A stretch of 43,746 bases of DNA from Ignatzschineria sp. (GCA_030150405.1 JASLFU010000007.1:1-43746); one strand, 5' to 3'; shown: positions 34,185 to 42,475, numbered from the stretch's first letter. Program-made: numbers and translations. The notes: generated by a model from the sequence alone, not told the origin.

Positions 34185-34233
34185 AAAAAACCTACGCAGA
34201 TCTTAAGGATAAAGATTTCGCGTAGGTTTTTTT
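34185..34233. terminator. Terminator-like hairpin between rpmF and plsX
   Basis: AAAAACCTACGC (34186-34197) and GCGTAGGTTTTT (34220-34231) form a 12-bp stem with a 22-base loop that itself holds ATCTT/AAGAT. T tracts are present on both strands. It lies about 25 bases past the rpmF stop and 35 bases before the plsX ATG, so it could attenuate the operon. Confidence 0.85.
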
Positions 34234-34256
34234 AACTAACTATCGACCTAAAAGAA

Positions 34257-34451
34257 TTACTCTTGATCGACAACTTGTTCGTTTTTATTAATAACCTTAC
34301 GGCCACGGTAATAACCATCTGCAGTTACATGGTGACGTAAGTGGGTTTCACCCGTTGTTTTATCAATGCTTACTGGACGTGCAGTTAATGCATCGTGTGA
34401 ACGGCGCATCCCTCTTCTTGAGCGACTTACCTTTGATTTTTGAACAGCCAT
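34257..34451 (-). CDS. rpmF: 50S ribosomal protein L32
   Basis: 64 aa. It begins MAVQKSKVSRSRRGMRRSHD, the standard bacterial L32 N-terminus, and continues ETHLRHHVTADGYYRGRKVI. This is the cysteine-free form without the zinc ribbon. It sits in the conserved order yceD-rpmF-plsX. Between yceD and rpmF there are 49 bases that include the ribosome site. Confidence 0.97.
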   Translation of the reverse strand: MAVQKSKVSRSRRGMRRSHDALTARPVSIDKTTGETHLRHHVTADGYYRGRKVINKNEQVVDQE

Positions 34452-34500
34452 TTTAAACTCCTAAATTAACTAAACCTTTATATGATAGCAAACAAGCCAT

Positions 34501-35022
34501 CTAATCTAAAAGATCTGATAACACCGCAAAAGGATTTGGTTTCTCCTCTTCTTCCGGCATCTCTTGGTTCTTTAAAAACTCACGCCCTGCACAAGGCTGA
34601 TTATCACTATGATAAGGGATAATCGGCAGCGCTAATAGAAGCTCATCTTCAAGATGATAAAGAAGCTCTATAGGATCTTCCTCTTCTAAGACGATTACCG
34701 CCTCCTCATCACCAATTTTTTCCGCCTCATAGTCGCTCTGAACAGGGATCCAGCGAAACTCGAGATCTAAGATCTCTTCAAACGGCTCCAAACAACGCTG
34801 ACACTCAACATCAACACTCGCATGAAGATGGCCCTGTACGCTTTTATGCATATTTTCATCAAGACCCGCTCTGAGTGTGACCTCAATATCACCGTTGATT
34901 GACTCAACAGCTTCAGCTAATCGCGGAAAAAATTTGCTCGGCAAACGATCGGAAATTTCAACTTCTCTTTCAATCGCTTGCCAGATGGATAACGTTGAAT
35001 AATTCAAAGAACACCAAAACAA
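34501..35022 (-). CDS. yceD: YceD/DUF177 family (23S rRNA accumulation protein)
   Basis: Up to 173 aa. Family motifs are VDVECQRCLEPFEE (around residues 72-85), ELLYHLEDELLLALPIIPYH and the C-terminal EKPNPFAVLSDLL. It matches YceD, which is linked to 23S rRNA levels and always sits before rpmF. The N-terminus is odd: no in-frame ATG exists before about residue 60, which lies inside the conserved domain. TTG at 35022 (residue 1) or TTG at 35007 (residue 6, with TTGGTG a few bases before) must serve as start. A promoter candidate lies immediately upstream, which would give a very short leader for the first TTG. Confidence 0.88.
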   Translation of the reverse strand: MFWCSLNYSTLSIWQAIEREVEISDRLPSKFFPRLAEAVESINGDIEVTLRAGLDENMHKSVQGHLHASVDVECQRCLEPFEEILDLEFRWIPVQSDYEAEKIGDEEAVIVLEEEDPIELLYHLEDELLLALPIIPYHSDNQPCAGREFLKNQEMPEEEEKPNPFAVLSDLLD

Positions 35023-35040
35023 TTCTAATAAAAGAGGGTT

Positions 35041-35069
35041 ATATTAATCTATCGCCATCTTTTTTGCAA
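35041..35069 (-). promoter_or_regulatory. Promoter of the yceD-rpmF operon
   Basis: On the minus strand TTGCAA (35064-35069) and TAATAT (35041-35046) are exactly 17 bases apart. Transcription would begin near 35034, only about 12 bases before the TTG at 35022 or 27 before the one at 35007. Confidence 0.5.
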
Positions 35070-35136
35070 TAAAAGTTCCCATTCCTCAGGGATTTCACCT
35101 CTTTTCAATCCCCTTAAGGTTTATAGATTCTCCGCT

Positions 35137-35616
35137 TTAAGCTCCTCGCTTAAAATCGCCACTCTTTCCGCCCTCTTTCTCTAAAAGAGCAATATGAGTG
35201 ATCTCCATCTCTTTATCCACCGCTTTTAACATATCGTAAATAGTTAAAAGCGCCACCGAAACCCCCGTTAATGCCTCCATCTCAACCCCCGTGACATTTA
35301 GAGTAGAGGCTGTCACTTCAACATCAACACGGCACTCTTCCGGTACAAGTGAAAACTCCACCCCCACTTTAGAGAGCGGCAAAGGGTGACAAAGAGGTAT
35401 AAGGCTAGAGGTCTGCTTTGCCCCTTGAATCGCAGCAATCCGCGCAACACCTAAAACGTTCCCCTTAGCGACCTTCTCCTCTGTCAAAGCATCAAAAGCC
35501 GCCTTCGACATTAAAATAGAGCCTCCTGCCACCGCTCGGCGTTTTGTGGGAGTTTTATCACTCACATCCACCATATGGGCATCGCCCTTCTGATCTAAAT
35601 GGGTTAACTTACTCAT
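35137..35616 (-). CDS. moaC: Cyclic pyranopterin monophosphate synthase MoaC
   Basis: 159 aa. It acts with MoaA in the first step of molybdenum cofactor synthesis, forming cyclic pyranopterin monophosphate. Family motifs are MVDVSDKTPTKRRAVAGG, AAIQGAKQTSSLIPLCHPLP, TGVEMEALTGVSVALLTIYD and the final lysine-rich EKEGGKSGDF. The substrate-binding LCHPLP and the MEAL segment are intact. The ribosome site is GAGGAAGAGAG. No other moa gene is in the window. Confidence 0.96.
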   Translation of the reverse strand: MSKLTHLDQKGDAHMVDVSDKTPTKRRAVAGGSILMSKAAFDALTEEKVAKGNVLGVARIAAIQGAKQTSSLIPLCHPLPLSKVGVEFSLVPEECRVDVEVTASTLNVTGVEMEALTGVSVALLTIYDMLKAVDKEMEITHIALLEKEGGKSGDFKRGA

Positions 35617-35670
35617 CTCTCTTCCTCTTCTATCTATTAAAAGCGAGTCTCTGCCTTCGCCCTTAGCGGA

Positions 35671-36129
35671 TTAGAGCTCATCTGCATCCATCACATACTC
35701 TTCGAGATCATATTCCATATCTCGCTCATGAATCAGCTGCTCTCGATCCACCAATCCTGCCCGTAACACACTCTTTCGATCCCCCGAAATAAGATAATGC
35801 CATGGGGGCAGTGCTCTCTCTTCATACCGCAAACGGTAAGCGCAACTTTTAGGCAGCCATGGCAAATGGGGAATGTCCTCAATCTTTAACGAAATACAGA
35901 TCGGCACATATTGATGTCGAGTCTCATAATGCATACAGCGGCAACTCTGAAGATCGAGCAGATCACAGGCTACATTTGTATTAAAAATTTCGCCCGTCTC
36001 CTCATCTTCGATCTTATTGAGGCAGCAAAGACCACAGCCATCACACAAAGCTTCCCACTCAGCGCGATTAAGATCCGCTAGAGGGTACTCCCAAAATCGC
36101 TCCCGCAAGGAATCACGCCCTCTACCCAT
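35671..36129 (-). CDS. YcgN-type cysteine-cluster protein (UPF0260)
   Basis: 152 aa. The cysteine cluster CDGCGLCCLNKI (around residues 30-41) is followed by CDLLDLQSCRCMHYETRH and a fourth group near PICISL and PKSCAYRLRYEERALPPWHY. FWEYPLADLNRAEWEALCDG is the family start. This is the UPF0260/YkgJ-like fold thought to bind zinc or an Fe-S cluster; its biochemical role is unknown. The start overlaps the stop of the yihY-like gene by 8 bases. Confidence 0.9.
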   Translation of the reverse strand: MGRGRDSLRERFWEYPLADLNRAEWEALCDGCGLCCLNKIEDEETGEIFNTNVACDLLDLQSCRCMHYETRHQYVPICISLKIEDIPHLPWLPKSCAYRLRYEERALPPWHYLISGDRKSVLRAGLVDREQLIHERDMEYDLEEYVMDADEL

Positions 36130-37168
36130 TTTGCCCCTCTTCCTGATGCTTACTAAGCTTTACTAATTGCGCAGCATTATCCCCAGATCGAATGGCTCGA
36201 AGATCATCAATAATCCACTCCCGTGCATCACTATCTTTCGCCGTTAATGTAACGGCAAGCGTCACCTCGTGAGCCGGTTCTTGCAGCTCACCATCGCTAT
36301 ATAGGCTCTCTGGATATTGCAGATAGTAAGCGATCTGATTACCTACAAGGATAATCACCCACGAGAGATACATCCACATAATAAAGAGCACAACACTGGC
36401 AAAACCTGAGTAGATCTGCGATTGCTTACCCGATAGCACCACAAAATGGGTAAAAAGCTTCCCCACAAGATACCAAGCATTTGAGGCAAAGAGAGCCCCG
36501 ATCAATGCCGGGATAAAGTTCACCTGCCGATGGGTAATAAAGATATAAGCTAGCGCCACAATCGCCGTTAAGAGCGTTATGGTAAAGGCTTTACTTAAAA
36601 AGAAAGTGAGTAGCGGATTGGAGACAAAGCCCGTCATCTTTAGAAAGATCGAGCTTGAAAAGACCGAGATCGCAATAAAGATAAAGATCGGCCCAATTAA
36701 TACAATTACCAGATAATTGATGACCCGCTCCCGAATCGTACGCCCTTTAGTTACGCGCCAGATTCGATTAAAAGCGTTTTCAATTGTGGTGATAAGATTA
36801 ACCACCGTATAGAGAAGTACCGCAAGTCCAATTCCCCCGAGCACAACGCCCCGGGTATTCTCCACAAACCCGATCAATGTACTCACAAACTGCTCAGCGC
36901 TCTCTTCTCCTAAAAAACTCAAGCCCTTAATCATAATCGGCTCAAGCGTATGATGCACTCCAAACCCTTTCAGGACAGAAAAGCTAATGGCAATGAGCGG
37001 AACTAAAGAGAGCATGGTGGTGTAGGTGAGCGCTTGCGCACGCTCTTTAAAGTTATCCTCAATATATTTTTGGATAACACGATAGACCACCTGCAAAAAA
37101 TGGCGAGCCCATTTAAGTGACTCGCCACGATCCCAAAGCCATGCCTCTATGCGGTTGAGAATATTCAT
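36122..37168 (-). CDS. YihY/BrkB-family inner-membrane protein
   Basis: 348 aa from the ATG at 37168; a TTG just before it is the alternative and the ribosome site is weak for both. Six hydrophobic segments between residues 45 and 285. The motif ERAQALTYTTMLSLVPLIAI (around 42-61) and FNRIWRVTKGRTIRERVINY (around 134-153) are typical, as is IMWMYLSWVIILVGNQIAYY. The family was once called ribonuclease BN, which is incorrect. The role is unknown. The cytoplasmic tail (EVTLAVTLTAKDSDAREW) is longer than the membrane core needs. Confidence 0.9.
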   Translation of the reverse strand: MNILNRIEAWLWDRGESLKWARHFLQVVYRVIQKYIEDNFKERAQALTYTTMLSLVPLIAISFSVLKGFGVHHTLEPIMIKGLSFLGEESAEQFVSTLIGFVENTRGVVLGGIGLAVLLYTVVNLITTIENAFNRIWRVTKGRTIRERVINYLVIVLIGPIFIFIAISVFSSSIFLKMTGFVSNPLLTFFLSKAFTITLLTAIVALAYIFITHRQVNFIPALIGALFASNAWYLVGKLFTHFVVLSGKQSQIYSGFASVVLFIMWMYLSWVIILVGNQIAYYLQYPESLYSDGELQEPAHEVTLAVTLTAKDSDAREWIIDDLRAIRSGDNAAQLVKLSKHQEEGQNG

Positions 37169-37228
37169 CAAAGGTTTTCTCTCTGCTCAAGCGATCGATC
37201 TCCTGTTAAAAGAGATCTCTCCCCGCTC

Positions 37229-37636
37229 TTAGGCTTTATCGAGCTCGCTCTTTAAGAGCTCAATGCGACGTTTTAATGCATCTGCCCCATATTGAGTACT
37301 TAGCTCAAAATAGCCCCACACTGGATTTGGCCACGCAAGATCCGTCTCATAACGCGCGATAATATGCACATGCAGTTGTCGAACGATATTCCCCAGGGTA
37401 CCGATATTGAGTTTATCCGGATCGAAGACTTGTTGCATCGCCTTAGAAGCTAGCGCAATCTCCTTTAAAAGCTGCATCTGATCAGCCTCTGTAAGATCGA
37501 TAATCTCCTCAATTCCTTCCCGCTTTGGGACTAAAAGAATCCATGGAAAACGCGCCTCATTCTGAATACGAACCTCACATAAGGAGAGTTCGGTAACAAA
37601 ACGGCTATTTTTCGCTAATTCTTCATTTAACTGCAT
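37229..37636 (-). CDS. HIT-family nucleotide-binding protein
   Basis: 135 aa from the ATG at 37636 (AGAGAGGATAGC site); the longer frame overlaps zapA. The active-site histidine triad is IVRQLHVHIIARYETD (around residues 86-101). FPWILLVPKREGIEEIIDLT is the usual first strand of the family. HIT proteins hydrolyse nucleotide conjugates such as adenosine phosphoramidates or dinucleoside polyphosphates; the natural substrate is not known here. It starts 19 bases after zapA. Confidence 0.9.
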   Translation of the reverse strand: MQLNEELAKNSRFVTELSLCEVRIQNEARFPWILLVPKREGIEEIIDLTEADQMQLLKEIALASKAMQQVFDPDKLNIGTLGNIVRQLHVHIIARYETDLAWPNPVWGYFELSTQYGADALKRRIELLKSELDKA

Positions 37637-37655
37637 GCTATCCTCTCTTACTGAT

Positions 37656-37943
37656 TTATGGGCGATGGTTATCGAGTTTGCCAATGAGCTGGACTAAGCG
37701 CTCATGAAGGGCAAACTCCACTCGCTCAACGGCATTTTTAGAATGATGAAGATCACTGGCTAACGTTAAGCCTACTAAAATCGCCGCTTGCTCCATTGAC
37801 AAGTTACTTTCGCTCCGCATTTCGGTGAGCTTCTCATCTAAAAGTTCGGCCGACTTAAGCAGCACCTCTTTCTCTTCAATAGGTGAACTAATGCGATACT
37901 CAACACCGCAAATCTTTACGGGAACAATGATTGAATCTGACAT
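37656..37943 (-). CDS. zapA: Cell division protein ZapA
   Basis: 95 aa. ZapA binds and bundles FtsZ at the division ring. The N-terminal beta-hairpin domain carries VKICGVEYRISSPIEEKEVL, and the C-terminal coiled coil starts near DEKLTEMRSESNLSMEQAAI. Length and layout match ZapA. The ribosome site is AGGAGAAGAG. In enterics the 6S RNA gene follows zapA; here a HIT gene follows at once and no 6S RNA fits the gap. Confidence 0.9.
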   Translation of the reverse strand: MSDSIIVPVKICGVEYRISSPIEEKEVLLKSAELLDEKLTEMRSESNLSMEQAAILVGLTLASDLHHSKNAVERVEFALHERLVQLIGKLDNHRP

Positions 37944-37951
37944 CTCTTCTC

Positions 37952-38203
37952 CTATTGATTTTGCTGCATAGACTCAAGGCGAGCCACTAACTTGCTCAGT
38001 TTATCGGAGAGTAGTGCATTACTCGCCGATAGACGCCCATTTTCTTGCTGAAATTGTTGCTGAAGAGAGCCAAGCTCCACCTGAAGCGCCTCTCGCGCTT
38101 CCCGGAGAGATCTTATCTCCTCTTCTAAACGCGCTTTCTCCTCAACAAGATTTAACGCTTTGCTCTCTAGCGTTTTAAATACTTTATCTAACATCTCTGA
38201 CAC
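37952..38203 (-). CDS. ZapB-like short coiled-coil protein (TIGR02449 type)
   Basis: 83 aa, almost entirely heptad-patterned coiled coil (LEEEIRSLREAREALQVELG and following), like ZapB, which links ZapA rings. It precedes zapA on the same strand, which supports a division role. The likely start is GTG at 38203, because AGGAA lies seven bases before it, while the internal ATG at 38194 has no suitable site. Function is inferred from shape and position. Confidence 0.8.
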   Translation of the reverse strand: MSEMLDKVFKTLESKALNLVEEKARLEEEIRSLREAREALQVELGSLQQQFQQENGRLSASNALLSDKLSKLVARLESMQQNQ

Positions 38204-38219
38204 TATCTGCTTCCTATGC

Positions 38220-38235
38220 TTCCGTTATATCGGAA
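38220..38235. repeat. Short palindrome before the zapB-like gene
   Basis: TTCCG and CGGAA form a 5-bp inverted repeat around a six-base centre that on the minus strand reads ATATAA, overlapping a TATAAC -10-like element. It is 17 bases upstream of the GTG start. Confidence 0.3.
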
Positions 38236-38353
38236 TCTACGTTGATATGATGAATGGAAAATCCACCCATTTTACGGTTTATCTGCCTAATCATAAACCT
38301 TTTTGGGGATTATCAGCAATGGCTATCTCCCTTCTGCGTTTAAAGCATCGAAT

Positions 38354-39565
38354 TTAAGGCTTTACAAATTTTGGAATATCGCCATAGTAGCCCATCGCAA
38401 TTCGGGCAAGCTTCTTCTTAGCAAAAGGGGCTTTGTCCGCAACCGTTAAGCCTAAGTTGCGCACAACTTTAACGAGTTTAGAGTCGCTTGTTGAGCTTCG
38501 TTTTAAGAAATCCATCGAGCCCATAATCACCATATTGTGTAGCTTTCTTCTGCGCTCATACCCTTTTAGCATGGTGAGATCCCCAAGAGAGATCCCCGCT
38601 TCCCGGGCCTTCATTAACTCTTCAACGAGCGTTGCCGAATCTAAATACCCAATATTGACACCCAATCCTGCCAAAGGGTGGATCGAATGGGCAGCATCCC
38701 CAGCAAGGGCAAAATTCTCTTTAACATACTCCTGAGCATGATTGAGTCTTAAGGGATAGAGCCCAAGCTCCCCTGCGATCTCAATTTTGCCAAATTTCCA
38801 CTCAAATCCTTCCGAAAGGCGAAGCGAAAACTCCTCTGGCGAGAGGCTCATTAAATAATCGGCCTCCTCATAGGTGGTGTGCCAAGCTAGCGAACACCGC
38901 CCATCATTTAGTGGCAGAAGCGCTAAAGGACCATTATCTAAAAAACGCTGCCAACAGGTGTTTTCATGGCTCTTTTCTGGTCGAACCTGCCCCACAATCG
39001 TCTTCTGCCCGTAACTCCAGCCGGTAGTGGGGATATTGGCCCAATCTCTTACCAAAGAGCGGCCTCCATCTGCCCCGATAATAAGCTCTGTCTCATATTG
39101 ATCCCCATTACTAAGTGTAACGGTTACTAAACCATCCTTCTTCACAAAGCTTTCGAGCTTTGTATTATCTAAAATAGTAATGAGGTCGAGCTCTTTAGCT
39201 CGATCGAGTAAAACGCCCTGGGTAGCTTCATTATCCATGATCCAACCTAAAGCATCGGAGCCTGTACCATCTGCATCAAACGTCAGCTGCCCTCTGCCCC
39301 CTTCATCCCACACATGCATATGTAAAAAAGGGGTAATTCGCCCGGTATGGATCAACCCATCCCATGCATCCACATATTCGAGCCATTTTTTGCTAGAAGG
39401 GGTAAAAGCCGAGACCCGCAAGCCATAATCTTCCGTGGGATAGAGCTTCTCAAGAGGAAAGAACTCAATCACTAAAACCTTAAAGCCTGCCTTTGCAAGA
39501 CCAATTGCAATACTCGAGCCCACTAAGCCTGCGCCATTAATAATGACATCGTAACGATTACTCAT
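38354..39565 (-). CDS. ubiI: UbiI-type FAD-dependent ubiquinone hydroxylase
   Basis: 403 aa, UbiH/UbiF/VisC/COQ6 family flavin monooxygenase. The FAD-binding fold starts YDVIINGAGLVGSSIAIGLA. ELIIGADGGRSLVRDW is the middle DG motif, and FALAGDAAHSIHPLAGLGVN is the GD motif with the conserved HPLAG. These enzymes hydroxylate the ubiquinone ring at C5, C6 or C1. It is next to ubiH, as ubiI (visC) is in E. coli, which is why I favour UbiI. UbiF cannot be excluded by sequence alone. The ribosome site is AGAGGTGAAAG. Confidence 0.8.
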   Translation of the reverse strand: MSNRYDVIINGAGLVGSSIAIGLAKAGFKVLVIEFFPLEKLYPTEDYGLRVSAFTPSSKKWLEYVDAWDGLIHTGRITPFLHMHVWDEGGRGQLTFDADGTGSDALGWIMDNEATQGVLLDRAKELDLITILDNTKLESFVKKDGLVTVTLSNGDQYETELIIGADGGRSLVRDWANIPTTGWSYGQKTIVGQVRPEKSHENTCWQRFLDNGPLALLPLNDGRCSLAWHTTYEEADYLMSLSPEEFSLRLSEGFEWKFGKIEIAGELGLYPLRLNHAQEYVKENFALAGDAAHSIHPLAGLGVNIGYLDSATLVEELMKAREAGISLGDLTMLKGYERRRKLHNMVIMGSMDFLKRSSTSDSKLVKVVRNLGLTVADKAPFAKKKLARIAMGYYGDIPKFVKP

Positions 39566-39629
39566 CTTTCACCTCTTTTGAGCCTCTGCTCAAATCTCGA
39601 TCTTCAACTCTTCGCCCATGGGCGATCAA

Positions 39630-40847
39630 TTAATGTTTAACGCCCATTCCAAAGCGTGCAATTCGTTTCTTTAATGGAGTTAGCCACTGAACCCCTTTTA
39701 ATGCGAAATTTCGCAATGTCGGCACACCGGGCCACTCAATCCCAAATCCTCGCACTAAAAAGTCTGTAGCCCCTGCCACTTTTAGAGCATCTTTCCGCCG
39801 CGCCCGCTCATAACGTTTGAGATCATGCGCCGTAGGAAGCCCCCCAGCATACTGAAAATAGGGTAATAGTTCTGCAGCATCACGAAAACCCAAATTCAAC
39901 CCCTGCCCTGCAATAGGGTGGAGCGAATGAGCACTATTACCGATTAAAATTAAGCGCTCTTTTACCACATTTTTAGGAAGCATAAGGGTTAAGTCCCAAA
40001 CATGGCGGGGGCTTAATTGTTTAACTTCGCCAAGCTCATAACCGATACGGTAGATAATCTCATCACTATAACGCTCATCGGAAGCGGCAAGCCACTTCTG
40101 CTTTTCATCTTTATCCGCAATCAGCACCACCGCCATCTCATGACTTCCCACCGGCAATAAGGCTAATGGACCTTCCGATGTAAAACGCTCATACGCCACA
40201 TTGTGATGGGGCTTTTCAAACTCAGCCTTCGCGATCACGGCGACTTGATTGTAATCGGTCTGATAGGTCTCAATACCTGAAAGCATCCGTAAATGAGAGT
40301 TCATCCCCTCCGCTGAGATCACCCATTCAGCCACTATCTCCTCAGCCTCGGCACTTTTGGCTGTTTTTTCCATACTCTCTAAAGTACAGATCGCCTCTGT
40401 TACAGCAATACCGGGCATGCCATTGGTACGATAATGCGCAAGTCGTGTTGCCGGGCGATAATCGATAGAGGGCTCTTTTTCCACCAACTCAAGCATCACT
40501 AAAATTAAGCGCCCTAAAGGAATGAGCGCACCAAAATCCTCAAGCTGATGTTCAGAAGCACTCATCAATACTTCAGTTGCATAGCCTCGCTCAGAGATCT
40601 TCACATGCTCAATTGGGGTTGCAAAAGGCTTTAATGCCCCCCAAACGCCGATAGACTCTAAAAACTCAGCCGAACCTTTAGAGACAGCAATCATCCGCGT
40701 ATCTTGCTCTAAAATCGCTGTGGAAGGTCTCGGCTTAGCATCCACTAAAGTGATTTTCAAAGGGGAATTTCGAAGCCCCAATGCAAAAGCAAGCCCCACA
40801 GGACCCGCTCCGGAGATCACTATCTGTTTCTCTAATCGTGGCTTCAT
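39630..40847 (-). CDS. ubiH: UbiH-type FAD-dependent ubiquinone hydroxylase
   Basis: 405 aa. FAD motif IVISGAGPVGLAFALGLRN, LEQDTRMIAVSKGSAEFLES, the NADPH/FAD motif WVISAEGMNSHLRML in place of the usual GADG, and LILIGNSAHSLHPIAGQGLN. The GNSAHSLHPIAGQGLN version resembles UbiH (C1 hydroxylase in E. coli). The middle motif has SAEG where most members have GADG, a small departure worth noting. It starts 89 bases after map and precedes ubiI by 64 bases, probably one transcript. Confidence 0.85.
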   Translation of the reverse strand: MKPRLEKQIVISGAGPVGLAFALGLRNSPLKITLVDAKPRPSTAILEQDTRMIAVSKGSAEFLESIGVWGALKPFATPIEHVKISERGYATEVLMSASEHQLEDFGALIPLGRLILVMLELVEKEPSIDYRPATRLAHYRTNGMPGIAVTEAICTLESMEKTAKSAEAEEIVAEWVISAEGMNSHLRMLSGIETYQTDYNQVAVIAKAEFEKPHHNVAYERFTSEGPLALLPVGSHEMAVVLIADKDEKQKWLAASDERYSDEIIYRIGYELGEVKQLSPRHVWDLTLMLPKNVVKERLILIGNSAHSLHPIAGQGLNLGFRDAAELLPYFQYAGGLPTAHDLKRYERARRKDALKVAGATDFLVRGFGIEWPGVPTLRNFALKGVQWLTPLKKRIARFGMGVKH

Positions 40848-40936
40848 CTCAACCTCTCTTCTCTGCTTCCGCTTTTAGAATGCCGTTATTGTAGTCAAAG
40901 CCTTCCAATATCGGCTTGATATATCGCAAGTTCGCC

Positions 40937-41701
40937 CTATTCCGTGGGGAGACTTAAGATCTCATACCCCTCTTCTGTCACTAAAACAGCATGCTCCCAC
41001 TGTGCGGTTAAAGAGCGATCTCGGGTCACCGCTGTCCAACCATCATTCAATACTTTAACTCCTGGGCGACCGACATTGATCATCGGCTCGATGGTAAAAA
41101 TCATCCCCGGCTCCATAATATCTTTAACCATAGGGGAGTCGTAATGGAGTACCTGAGGCGCTTCATGAAGACTTAAGCCCAATCCATGGCCACAAAAATC
41201 ACGCACTACAGAGTAGTTATATTTGCGCGCATTTTTCTCAATCGCTTTACCAATATTACGCACAGGGGCGCCAGGCTTAACCTCTTCGATACCAAGCATC
41301 ATGCATTCATAAGTAGCATCTACAAGACGTTTTGCCATAATCGACACATCTCCAATACAGAACATGCGGCTAGCATCACCAAAATAACCATCTTTAGAGA
41401 GACAGATATCCACATTCACAATATCGCCCTCTTTTAAAACACGATCCCCGGGGATACCGTGGCACACCACATGATTTAAAGAGATACAACTTGCACCGGG
41501 AAAAGGAGGATTTCCGTAGTTAAGGCTTCCTGAAATTGCGCCCTCTTCTTCCATCCAGCCATGAATTCGATCATCCAGCTCTTGGGTGGTCACCCCTGCT
41601 ACCACATAGGGCTCAATACGTTTTAAAAGATTGGCTACTAATTGATTGGCTTTGCGGATACCTTCGATCTGCTCGGCATTTTTGATAATGATTTTATCCA
41701 T
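40937..41701 (-). CDS. map: Methionine aminopeptidase, type I
   Basis: 254 aa, M24 family. Removes the initiator methionine. The five metal ligands are visible: Asp in VNVDICLSKDGYFGDASRMF (two of them), His in DFCGHGLGLSLHEAP, Glu in MIFTIEPMIN and Glu in LTAQWEHAVLV. Complete and of normal length. It is not beside rpsB-tsf as usual but stands before ubiH-ubiI, where E. coli has the related M24 peptidase pepP. It may be a second map copy. Confidence 0.95.
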   Translation of the reverse strand: MDKIIIKNAEQIEGIRKANQLVANLLKRIEPYVVAGVTTQELDDRIHGWMEEEGAISGSLNYGNPPFPGASCISLNHVVCHGIPGDRVLKEGDIVNVDICLSKDGYFGDASRMFCIGDVSIMAKRLVDATYECMMLGIEEVKPGAPVRNIGKAIEKNARKYNYSVVRDFCGHGLGLSLHEAPQVLHYDSPMVKDIMEPGMIFTIEPMINVGRPGVKVLNDGWTAVTRDRSLTAQWEHAVLVTEEGYEILSLPTE

Positions 41702-41800
41702 CGCTATTCCTAAACTTTCGGTTAAGTTTGCTTCCTTTCTAAATTTTTAAGATTGATCGCTATAAATTGGTAAGTTTTACCCACAATATCGCAGGTCTGC

Positions 41801-42367
41801 TTAAGTTCTGGGCAAAGTGACGCCCGTCTGCCCCTGATATTTCCCGCCTCGATCCTTGTAAGAGACTTCGCAAGGCTCATCGGATTCGAAAAAGAGCATC
41901 TGCGCAACCCCTTCTCCCGCATAGATTTTTGCCGGGAGCGGCGTAGTATTGGAGAATTCAAGCGTGACATGCCCCTCCCACTCAGGCTCAAGGGGAGTGA
42001 CATTCACAATAATCCCACAGCGCGCATAGGTCGATTTACCTAAACAGATCGTTAAAACACTTCGGGGGATGCGGAAATACTCCACCGTACGAGCTAAAGC
42101 GAAAGAGTTTGGCGGAATAATACAGACATCAGAGACCACATCTACAAAGCTATTTTCATCAAAGTTTTTAGGGTCCACAATACTGGAATTAATATTGGTA
42201 AAGACCTTAAACTCATTGCTACAGCGCACATCATAACCGTAGCTTGAAGTACCATAGCTGATGATCTTTCCCGTCTCATTTTTACGGACTTGGCCAGGCT
42301 CAAAAGGCTCAATCATGCCATGTTTTTCTGCCTGCTCACGAATCCAGTGATCTGCTTTAATCGACAT
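41801..42367 (-). CDS. dcd: dCTP deaminase
   Basis: 188 aa from the ATG at 42367 (AGGAGAGATTC site); a longer frame adds seven residues without support. It deaminates dCTP to dUTP for thymidylate synthesis. The fold markers are SYGTSSYGYDVRCSNEFKVF, FALARTVEYFRIPRSVLTI, GKSTYARCGIIVNVTPLEPE and WEGHVTLEFSNTTPLPAKIY (catalytic Glu in the last two). It follows mrp by 119 bases with a hairpin-rich leader. The map gene follows after 99 bases. Confidence 0.96.
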   Translation of the reverse strand: MSIKADHWIREQAEKHGMIEPFEPGQVRKNETGKIISYGTSSYGYDVRCSNEFKVFTNINSSIVDPKNFDENSFVDVVSDVCIIPPNSFALARTVEYFRIPRSVLTICLGKSTYARCGIIVNVTPLEPEWEGHVTLEFSNTTPLPAKIYAGEGVAQMLFFESDEPCEVSYKDRGGKYQGQTGVTLPRT

Positions 42368-42475
42368 TGAATCTCTCCTACTTCTCACTCTTTTTTAGTG
42401 AGCATGTTTATTAATTCGCCGTAAACACCCCTCGCTAAAGCTCTTAAAATGGGTGTTTTCCTTTTATGAATAAAA

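Noticed and set aside
37197..37217. GATCTC/GAGATC inverted repeat between the YihY-type and HIT genes.
   Set aside because: Six bases with no T tract, common by chance in this GATC-rich sequence.
37629..37660. 6S RNA expected after zapA.
   Set aside because: Only about 20 bases separate zapA from the HIT gene, so the roughly 180-base RNA cannot be there.
38160..38357. A 65-codon plus-strand frame between zapB and ubiI.
   Set aside because: It overlaps the zapB start and promoter region, has no ribosome site, and its sequence resembles no protein family.
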